Part shown: positions 13,240 to 19,265 of the stretch, piece by piece
Position numbering within the stretch: the first letter of the stretch is position 1
Layout of the letters: every line of letters starts with the position of its first letter
Assembly: GCA_028823075.1 (NCBI GenBank)
Contig: JAPKCE010000004.1
Span: 1-19,265 of the forward strand
Direction of reading: 5' to 3'
Source of the DNA: Myxococcota bacterium
GTDB taxonomy: Bacteria; Myxococcota; UBA4151
DNA: 19,265 nt
Made by a program: the position numbers and the translations under genes
Notes under the pieces: model-generated
What the model saw: the letters and a program-made list of their open reading frames with translations, nothing else
Database searches by the model: none
What the model was told of the DNA's origin: nothing

Positions 13240-15029
13240 GGGCTACTCGCACAGCGAAAGCCAAGTGAAGTGCTAAAGCTGCGACTGCTCGAACGGTTGT
13301 ATGCCGGTCCGAACTCGCCGCGCACGGTTCCCGCCATTCCCTCTTCGAAGGGGATCAGCGGATCTTGTAAGGCGTCGCCGCCAGCAGCCTCGACCTGGCT
13401 ACCGTAGACATCAAAACGAAACCCATCGGCCACCCATTCGCGCAAATTACCGATCAAGTCGCAGACGCCTACGGGTGAATCGCCGTCGCTTCGGCTGCAG
13501 GGCGGCAACCACTCCCCAGCGCGAGCGCAAAGCTCAGCCTGAGCGTCGGCATTGGTGAATTGGCGAACGGCCAAAGCGCAATTAGCTGCCGGCTCATCAC
13601 CCCAAGGATAACGCGTAGCGGCCGTGCCTCGCGCTGCAAACTCCCATTGAGCTTCACTGGGTAAGGACTTGCCGAGCCAGGCGCAATAAGCGGCCGCGTC
13701 GACGCGCTTCACCTCGCCGACCGGAATCAACTCGTCGCCCTGAAAGCGATCTGAGTCATCGATGGTTTCGAGCCATGACTCGGGGCGGTCCTGTTGCAGA
13801 AAAGCATCAAGAAACTGGCGGTACCGAGCAACTGTAACCTCTTTACGGTCCATAAAAAATGGGCTCAGGCAGGTCTGATGAACTGGACCTAAACCAGAGC
13901 TCCCGTCATAGCCGCGCCCAAAACAGCCCTCGGCGATGGAGACTTTGAGCAAGTCTTGTAAGCAATTGGCGCCGCAATCATCGCCATCGAGTGTGTTGCC
14001 ATCATCACAGACCTCTTGGGGCCAGGCGAGCAAGCCATCACCGCAGAGCGAGGTCAGATTTTGGCAATCGCTTGAACAGTAATCTCCGTCTTCTGTGTTG
14101 CCGTCATCGCAAACCTCAAAACCGACATCGCCAACTTGTAAGTCCTGGCGCCAAAAGCCGTCGCCGCAGCGGTTCACGACACAAGCCTCAACGCAAGCAT
14201 TAGCGTTGCTCACGTCGCCATCATCGCAAAACTCGAAGGCATCATGAGCGCAGCGCCCGGCAACGCAACGCTCACCGGCGGGACAGTCGCTACCACCGGG
14301 TCGGCAAACGGCGTCGCTTCCCTGTTCGATATCCTGACGCTCAACGCCATCGCCGCAGCGCGCTAGCAAGCAATCGCCGCGGCAGGCATCGGCCTGCTCT
14401 TCGTTACCGTCATCACAACCTTCAAAAAGAGCATGCAAACATTGTCCGTCTCGACATTGCTCCTGGTCGCTGCAGTTCTCGCTGCTGCTGCAGGCGCTTT
14501 GACTACCAGCAGCAATATCCGAACGCAGAATAGCGTCGCCGCAGCGATGGCGATCGCAGGCCGTTGTACAACCGTCTTCTTGATTCTCATTTTGATCGTC
14601 GCAACTCTCATAGCCGGGCTCTCCCGGCTGCTTATCGAGCCGGATAATCCCGTCGCCGCAAAGCGCGTTGACGCAGTTGGTTCGGCAAATATCCTGCTCA
14701 TCGTCGTTGCCATCGTCGCATTCCTCACCCGGGTCCTTCACCCCGTCGCCGCAGCGATCGAACGAGCAGCGAAGGCTGCACGTAGAACTTCCGAGTTGCG
14801 GCTCACAGGCTTCAAAGCCGGCTTCGCCCGGGCTGGTATCGATGCGCAAAACGCCGTCACCACAGCGCGCCAAGCGACACAGGTTGGTGCATGAGTCTGT
14901 CGGGTCGGGGTTACCGTCATCGCATTCCTCGCCCTCACCGACCAAGCCATCAAGGTTGCAAACCGGAAAACTCGCAATCGGGGTGCATTGGACAAACACA
15001 AGACAGATCGAAAAAACCGCTCGGCGCAT
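13236..15029 (-). CDS. Exported DUF4215-repeat protein with C-terminal SUMF1/FGE-type domain
   Basis: The 597-residue protein begins with a hydrophobic export signal; Cys15 follows it, but the lipobox (FVQC) is not canonical, so lipidation is uncertain. Residues 23-357 hold about eight DUF4215-like Cys repeats, each with CGDG and CDDGN motifs. CGDG-type copies start near 56, 93, 124, 163, 225, 288 and 329. Residues 362-597 form a formylglycine-generating-enzyme/SUMF1-type fold: MDRKEVTVARYRQF, LPSEAQWEFAARG, YPWGDEP, LIGNLREWVADGF and LGFRCA. The Cys pair used for catalysis by true sulfatase-modifying FGE is not seen before the final motif, so this is probably a binding or structural domain. 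GGGGGGA lies 7 bases before the ATG, and the ATG directly abuts the upstream stop (TAA/ATG). It is the last gene of a three-gene operon. Function on the cell surface is unknown. Confidence 0.88.
   Translation of the reverse strand: MRRAVFSICLVFVQCTPIASFPVCNLDGLVGEGEECDDGNPDPTDSCTNLCRLARCGDGVLRIDTSPGEAGFEACEPQLGSSTCSLRCSFDRCGDGVKDPGEECDDGNDDEQDICRTNCVNALCGDGIIRLDKQPGEPGYESCDDQNENQEDGCTTACDRHRCGDAILRSDIAAGSQSACSSSENCSDQEQCRDGQCLHALFEGCDDGNEEQADACRGDCLLARCGDGVERQDIEQGSDAVCRPGGSDCPAGERCVAGRCAHDAFEFCDDGDVSNANACVEACVVNRCGDGFWRQDLQVGDVGFEVCDDGNTEDGDYCSSDCQNLTSLCGDGLLAWPQEVCDDGNTLDGDDCGANCLQDLLKVSIAEGCFGRGYDGSSGLGPVHQTCLSPFFMDRKEVTVARYRQFLDAFLQQDRPESWLETIDDSDRFQGDELIPVGEVKRVDAAAYCAWLGKSLPSEAQWEFAARGTAATRYPWGDEPAANCALAVRQFTNADAQAELCARAGEWLPPCSRSDGDSPVGVCDLIGNLREWVADGFRFDVYGSQVEAAGGDALQDPLIPFEEGMAGTVRGEFGPAYNRSSSRSFSTSLGFRCASSP
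13959..14957 (-). repeat. DUF4215 CGDG/CDDGN repeat block within the SUMF1-type gene
   Basis: About eight units recur at protein and DNA level. Minus-strand codons for CDDGN appear as near-identical DNA blocks about 100-200 bases apart (near 14000, 14105, 14220, 14410, 14715 and 14920). Two units carry an inserted C-x3-E-x-C-x2-G-x-C module. Confidence 0.8.
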
Positions 15030-17501
15030 TTATAAATCCCCCCAGGGAAAGCGCAGCGCAAACCAAGAAAGGGCCGACGCTCCGAGCCCGATCAAGGCAT
15101 AACCGCTTCCTTCGAAAATTTGTCCTCGACTCGCTTGGTCACGCCCGGCTTGCATCTGCTCCAAAGCGCCGCCGGTGCTACGCTTAGTATTGGCCCGTTC
15201 AAAGGTATCATTCGCTGTCTGGACCCATTGAGTTCCCAAGACTTTAGCCGTCGCGCCAGCAGCTAGTGCCGACAGGCCGCCAAACAGTAAATAGCGCCCG
15301 CCAGGCACCCGGTTATAGAATGCGGCACCGATCAGGCTTAAGGGGACTAAGCGACGAAAGCGCACGGAATCGTTTTTCCCATCGATCACCTCGACCTCTA
15401 AAATACGCCCGGCAAAGCCGTCGCGTTTGGCGCTTATCTCATACAGCCCTTGCGGTAGATCATCGATGAACAAAGGTGTGGTGCCCACGACGATACCACC
15501 AACGACGATGGTCGCTCCCGCTTCGACGGTCGAAACTTTTAAGCGGCCTCGTCGAGTGAGTTCTGCGGCACGCACGGTCTCGACTTCATCGAGTGCAATA
15601 ACAACTCGCCGCCGATAAGCGTTATACCCCTTTTTTCTCACCTCAAGCGAAAAGATACCGACAGCGAGGTCCTTGCGTAAAAGCGGCGTAACGCCGATCG
15701 GCTGACCTTCGAGAAAGACCGTTGCACCGATGGGCGCTGAATCGACCCGCAGGCCTCCGACCATGGCTGAAAACACCGGGTTGATGCGCGCCACGCCGTT
15801 ATTAGCGATCGTCAGCTTTTGCGTAAAGGGTTGGTGGGCCTGGCTGTCGGGCTCGATAACGATGGTGTGTTCGCCCGGCTCAACAGCCACTTCGGCGGGC
15901 AGACGCGCCACCACCTTGCCGTCGACCAGTAATCGCCCGGGCTGCCCACCGTCGCTGACAACGAGACGAGCTGACACGGCTTGCAAATCGCAGACTAGAG
16001 TCTTGCTCCCACCACGACGCACCGTGACGTATTGGTGAAGGCTGCGATGAAAGCGCGCCTGACAGGTAACCTTCGCTTTACCAGGGGGTATTTTTAAGAC
16101 GCCTTGGCCGGTTTCGATGCGAATTTTCCGCCCCTTCGCCGAGGCTGTAATACCCTTCGTCTTGCTGCGAACCAGCACCTCGCCAAAGCGCTTAACGACC
16201 CGCAGATGAAACTTCTCAAAACGATGTTCAACCATCTTAAATTGCACGACTTTTGACTGCCAGGTTCCATCGAGAATTTGTAGAGTATGCTTTCCGCTCG
16301 GCACCTCGTCGATGAGCAGGGGTGTTCTCCCGACGGGATCTCCATCGAGTAAAACGCCGGCGCCTTTAGTCGAACTGCTGACCCTAACTTTACCGTAACG
16401 GGGCAGCATCTCTGCGGCCACGGCGACCGTTTTTCCGGGGGCGCAACTGATCTGACGCCACAAACGATAATACAGCGGATGGCGGATGGTTACCTTATGC
16501 TCTCCGGGAGAGCAGCGGCCATAAGTCAGAGGGTTTTCACCGATCCAGCGACCATCAAGATACACATCGGCGCCTGATTTGACCTTCATTTTCACGCTCA
16601 ACCGACCGAACCTCTGAGTCTCAGCCTGGGTCGTGCTACCTTGTTTCTTCTGGGTTTCTTCTCGTTTTGGCGCCAAATCGACAAAGAGAGCTTGGCGCGA
16701 CTCCAAAGTGATCTTGCGCTTGGCGCTTTGGTGCCCGGGCAAACTGACCTCAACAGTATACTGACGCCCGCCGGCGCGCTCGAGACGCAGCATACCAAGC
16801 TCAAGCACTTCGCCAGCGGCATCGCCGTCAACTCGAACTTGAGAACCGCTAGGTGCCATAATGATGAACGCCGCGTCATACGCTGGCGGCGTCCCATCGA
16901 CCATGGGTGCCGGAGGAATGGCGTACAAAGCGCGACGCACATGATGTCGTAATTGGCGCAACAATACCTCTTCCAGGGTGCCGATGGCAGGATCAGCACG
17001 CACCACAAAGTCGGCAGCCTTATATGCCTTCCGCCAGTCGAGTCGATGGCCGATCAGAACGACCCTCAACCCCTGCTTGCTCGCCGCGCTGATGCGCGTG
17101 CGCATAAATTGCCCGATGCTCGTTTGGTTCATCGCCTCATACAAACAGGCATCGTCATTGCAGGCTGAAGCTTCGCCAAACAGAGCTTCGTCATCGAATT
17201 TTAAGTCGCCCATAGTGCGCACGCGAAACGACCCTTCACGGCGCAGCGCATTTTTGATGGTCAACCGGACTTCGAGACGTAATTCTTCGGACAGCTTTAG
17301 GTCGGGTGCATATTGAGGCGCCAAAAACATTAGGCGAGGGGCATTTTTGTTGAATGCCTGATCAGCACTAAGCTTAACCGGGGCCTCATCGGAAAATTCT
17401 CCCGAGACCTGAGGAAGGCTCTTATCGACGAGTTTGGGCACTTGCGCCTGGGCAGCAAACGACCAAGCAAAGACGAACCAAGCCAAGCGCTCAACGCGCA
17501 A
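15030..17501 (-). CDS. Exported seven-PEGA-repeat protein with CsgG/TolB-N-like N-terminal domain
   Basis: The 823-residue protein starts with a signal peptide (residues 1-20, ending FAAQAQ). Residues 55-195 look like the nucleotide-free CsgG/TolB-N-type fold often seen in myxobacterial surface proteins, with a CNDDACL pair (Cys114, Cys119). Seven PEGA-type beta modules follow at about 213-277, 299-366, 370-435, 439-507, 511-577, 582-648 and 652-717; several show the V.LDG..IG.TPL pattern. Two hydrophobic segments lie at about 738-752 and 800-814. PEGA domains are extracytoplasmic and resemble S-layer or cell-wall-associated modules. The start is TTG at 17501 with GGAG 9 bases upstream, overlapping the previous gene by 11 bases. 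It is the middle gene of the three-gene export operon. Ligand is unknown. Confidence 0.88.
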   Translation of the reverse strand: MRVERLAWFVFAWSFAAQAQVPKLVDKSLPQVSGEFSDEAPVKLSADQAFNKNAPRLMFLAPQYAPDLKLSEELRLEVRLTIKNALRREGSFRVRTMGDLKFDDEALFGEASACNDDACLYEAMNQTSIGQFMRTRISAASKQGLRVVLIGHRLDWRKAYKAADFVVRADPAIGTLEEVLLRQLRHHVRRALYAIPPAPMVDGTPPAYDAAFIIMAPSGSQVRVDGDAAGEVLELGMLRLERAGGRQYTVEVSLPGHQSAKRKITLESRQALFVDLAPKREETQKKQGSTTQAETQRFGRLSVKMKVKSGADVYLDGRWIGENPLTYGRCSPGEHKVTIRHPLYYRLWRQISCAPGKTVAVAAEMLPRYGKVRVSSSTKGAGVLLDGDPVGRTPLLIDEVPSGKHTLQILDGTWQSKVVQFKMVEHRFEKFHLRVVKRFGEVLVRSKTKGITASAKGRKIRIETGQGVLKIPPGKAKVTCQARFHRSLHQYVTVRRGGSKTLVCDLQAVSARLVVSDGGQPGRLLVDGKVVARLPAEVAVEPGEHTIVIEPDSQAHQPFTQKLTIANNGVARINPVFSAMVGGLRVDSAPIGATVFLEGQPIGVTPLLRKDLAVGIFSLEVRKKGYNAYRRRVVIALDEVETVRAAELTRRGRLKVSTVEAGATIVVGGIVVGTTPLFIDDLPQGLYEISAKRDGFAGRILEVEVIDGKNDSVRFRRLVPLSLIGAAFYNRVPGGRYLLFGGLSALAAGATAKVLGTQWVQTANDTFERANTKRSTGGALEQMQAGRDQASRGQIFEGSGYALIGLGASALSWFALRFPWGDL

Positions 17502-19265
17502 AGAGGACGACTCCGCTGTCCGGCTCTTCAGGTAGCAGATGGAAGCGGAAACTGCTCATCCAAGCGCCTTGCGCGTTGCGTGCTGTGCGGTTTGAGAAAC
17601 CGTATGACCCTTCGTAAGGTAGGGTGTTGCCCGCTAAGACCTGCGCCTCACCAAAGAGGTCATCACCTGGCGCTTTACGAGAAAACCGCAGGGTCTGGTC
17701 GCTGGCATCTTGCCAGTACAAGGTGAGCGTTCCGTCTGGCGCCAAATCCAGCGCCGTATCCGCGAGAACATGGAGCTCCGAGCGGTTATCAAGCTGCCGG
17801 GCGCCGTTATCAACGACCTGCGAAGTGGCGACGCTACCGTCGGGAAGCGCCCGTACATAGACCACCTTTTCGTCGGCGATGAAGGCCAAATGGCGATCGG
17901 CACCACGCGCTGCTAAGCTCAAAAATGCGCCCCCTTCAACTTGCACGTCGACCATGCGCCCGTTGGGCTCCATCAACATGGGGCGGTTGCGCAAGGTATC
18001 ATGCCAAGCGCCGATAACCCGACCTTGGCCATCGGTGATGATCTGATTGAAAGCGTTGACCACCTTCTCGGCACCGCGAGGCGCCGCGGGGATCTCGTTC
18101 ATGCATTGACCGGCGTAACAGGCTTCGCCGTCGGCGCAGCCCCCATCGCAGTTATCGAATTCCACAACACACTGAGCGGACTCGCCGATGCAAACCTCGC
18201 CTTCGGGGCAGCCTCCCTCGCAAGGCCAGACGCTGATCGGTGTAATGAGCCGGGCATCGAGGGTTAAACTGCCATCCATAAAGCCGAAGTCTTGGGCGCT
18301 GTCAGGTAGGTCGTTGCGACCATCGTAACGGCGCCATTCCGCAGATTCGATGCCTTGATTATCAAACCGATGCACGGCGCTCAAGATATGCGGGATGCCG
18401 TTGCGATCGACGGTAATAGCGTTATAAAAACCGCTCTCGCCGCGGGGGTCGAGTTCGAAGATTAAAAAGTTATTGGGTCGAGAGTCTTCGGCGCAACGAC
18501 CTTGCAAGCAGGCGAAACCGGGGTCGCAAACCGATTCGCAATCAGCGGTCGGTGCCATACAGCGCCCGACATCAGTGCAGACCTCACCCTCATCGCAACC
18601 CGAGGCGCAAAGCGAGCGAGCATAAACCAAACGGCGCTGATCGACGTTTTGGTAGACAAGATGGATGGTGCCGTTATCGGCCACGGCCACGGCAGGGTAA
18701 CGCCCTTGATCGGCACCCGTAGGGGAGATGCCAAAGCGCGGCCCGGTGGGGCCACCGGTCACCGATTCGGCGTCGGCCAAAGGCAGGCCATCAACCCATT
18801 GCCATTCGATGCCATCTTGATCCCCCATACCGACGAGCAGATCACCATAAGTGCTGTTGTAAGCGGCGATGACCACGCCGCTGCCGGCGGCTGCTAAATC
18901 GGATTGAATACCGTTGATGCCGGGATCTAAATAAGGAAGCTCTTGGCAAGCGCATTCATCACCTTCTCGGCGACAGCGTGCCAGCGACCACGCGCCCTCT
19001 TCATCGGCGCTGGTGGTGTAGCCCAAGCCGCATTCAAAACTCCCACAAGGTCCGGGGTCATCGATGCATTGACCAAAGTTTTCGTTGCCATCTTCACCAC
19101 AGCAAACCGTGCCCGCGCCACAGGTGCCACCGCAGGGGTTTCGACAACGACAGCCGCGCGCGACGCAGGCTGCTGTGAGCCCTTCGGGGATATCGATAAA
19201 AGCATCCGAACAGGCCGCGTCATCATCGCAAGCAAAAGTGAGACATTGACGCCAACCGCTGTCCG
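17491..19265 (-). CDS. Cys-rich exported protein with beta-propeller-like repeats (5' end beyond window)
   Basis: The frame stays open through the right edge, so the N-terminus and start are missing; 590 residues are visible. A TTG at 19026 is internal, because Cys-rich sequence continues upstream of it (for example CGGTCGAGTVCCGEDG and GQCIDDPGPCGSFECG). The body alternates two themes. One is short beta-propeller-like strands of the 'A-D-NGTIHLVYQ' kind (VAVADNGTIHLVYQ, ITVDRNGIPHILSA, ITDGQGRVIGAWHD, LAPDGTLTLYWQD). The other is compact Cys modules: CDEGEVCTDVGRC, CDPGFACLQGRC, CPEGEVCIGESAQC and CADGEACYAGQC. The Cys content implies export and disulfide formation. It is the first visible gene of the operon leading into the PEGA and DUF4215/SUMF1-type genes. 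Family function is unknown; such proteins are common in predatory and social myxobacteria-like genomes. Confidence 0.8.
   Translation of the reverse strand, partial: DSGWRQCLTFACDDDAACSDAFIDIPEGLTAACVARGCRCRNPCGGTCGAGTVCCGEDGNENFGQCIDDPGPCGSFECGLGYTTSADEEGAWSLARCRREGDECACQELPYLDPGINGIQSDLAAAGSGVVIAAYNSTYGDLLVGMGDQDGIEWQWVDGLPLADAESVTGGPTGPRFGISPTGADQGRYPAVAVADNGTIHLVYQNVDQRRLVYARSLCASGCDEGEVCTDVGRCMAPTADCESVCDPGFACLQGRCAEDSRPNNFLIFELDPRGESGFYNAITVDRNGIPHILSAVHRFDNQGIESAEWRRYDGRNDLPDSAQDFGFMDGSLTLDARLITPISVWPCEGGCPEGEVCIGESAQCVVEFDNCDGGCADGEACYAGQCMNEIPAAPRGAEKVVNAFNQIITDGQGRVIGAWHDTLRNRPMLMEPNGRMVDVQVEGGAFLSLAARGADRHLAFIADEKVVYVRALPDGSVATSQVVDNGARQLDNRSELHVLADTALDLAPDGTLTLYWQDASDQTLRFSRKAPGDDLFGEAQVLAGNTLPYEGSYGFSNRTARNAQGAWMSSFRFHLLPEEPDSGVVLFAR
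17511..17514 (-). promoter_or_regulatory. GGAG ribosome site for the PEGA-gene TTG start
   Basis: GGAG on the minus strand sits 9 bases before TTG 17501, inside the end of the upstream gene. It supports the rare TTG start and translational coupling of the two genes. Confidence 0.55.

Noticed and set aside
14433..14894. Plus-strand open frame opposite the DUF4215 repeats, Ala/Val-rich
   Set aside because: It is the antisense shadow of repeated CGDG/CDDGN codons; its hydrophobic look comes from the repeat, not from a real membrane protein.
13959..14957. CRISPR-like array because of spaced DNA repeats
   Set aside because: Repeats are imperfect, unevenly spaced and in frame within a coding sequence; they encode CGDG/CDDGN motifs.
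17491..19026. Taking TTG 19026 as the start of the Cys-rich gene
   Set aside because: The frame continues upstream to the window edge with the same Cys-rich composition, so the true start lies outside.

Overview
The window is GC-rich, almost wholly coding and free of mobile elements, tRNA, rRNA or CRISPR. Its gene content suggests a Myxococcota-like (former deltaproteobacterial) chromosome. It has long secreted proteins with DUF4215-type Cys-rich repeats, PEGA repeats and a SUMF1-type domain, a large Ig-repeat lipoprotein, Lnt and TolQ. It also has an aerobic benzoyl-CoA (box) gene set. This placement is inferred from gene families only; no marker gene fixes the taxon. No gene-free stretch exceeds about 110 bp.

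Layout, left to right. (1) Positions 1-5170, minus strand: a membrane-anchored TlpA-like thioredoxin protein, a small PqqD-like protein, and a very large Ig-repeat lipoprotein whose 3' end lies beyond the left edge. (2) 5169-6278, plus: aspartate kinase; its ATG overlaps the ATG of the divergent thioredoxin gene. (3) 6241-8033, minus: a small membrane-anchored protein coupled by an ATGA overlap to an apolipoprotein N-acyltransferase (Lnt). (4) 8094-9153, plus: a TolQ-family proton-channel subunit, then an HU-family DNA-binding protein. (5) 9188-13239: the box locus, with boxR (minus) divergent from boxC-boxB (plus), and an inverted repeat in the shared control region. (6) 13236-19265, minus: three tightly linked genes for exported proteins. 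These are a Cys-rich protein cut by the right edge, a seven-PEGA-repeat protein, and a DUF4215/SUMF1-type protein.

How the parts work together. boxB and boxC encode ring epoxidation and ring cleavage of benzoyl-CoA; BoxR is the benzoyl-CoA-responsive repressor of this pathway. The reductase BoxA, the benzoate-CoA ligase and the aldehyde dehydrogenase BoxD are not in the window and would have to be encoded elsewhere. Much of the rest concerns the envelope: lipoprotein maturation (Lnt), TolQ, a thioredoxin facing the periplasm, and several lipoproteins or secreted Cys-rich proteins.

Packing is extreme. Nearly every junction overlaps or abuts, including a start-on-start overlap (5168-5171), convergent 3' overlaps (6241-6278 and 13236-13239), ATGA and TGATG junctions, a zero-gap TAA/ATG junction, and an 11-bp overlap using a TTG start. 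The least familiar set is the PqqD-like / membrane-thioredoxin / Ig-lipoprotein trio at the left. The best-supported regulatory observation is the symmetrical boxR-boxC control region.
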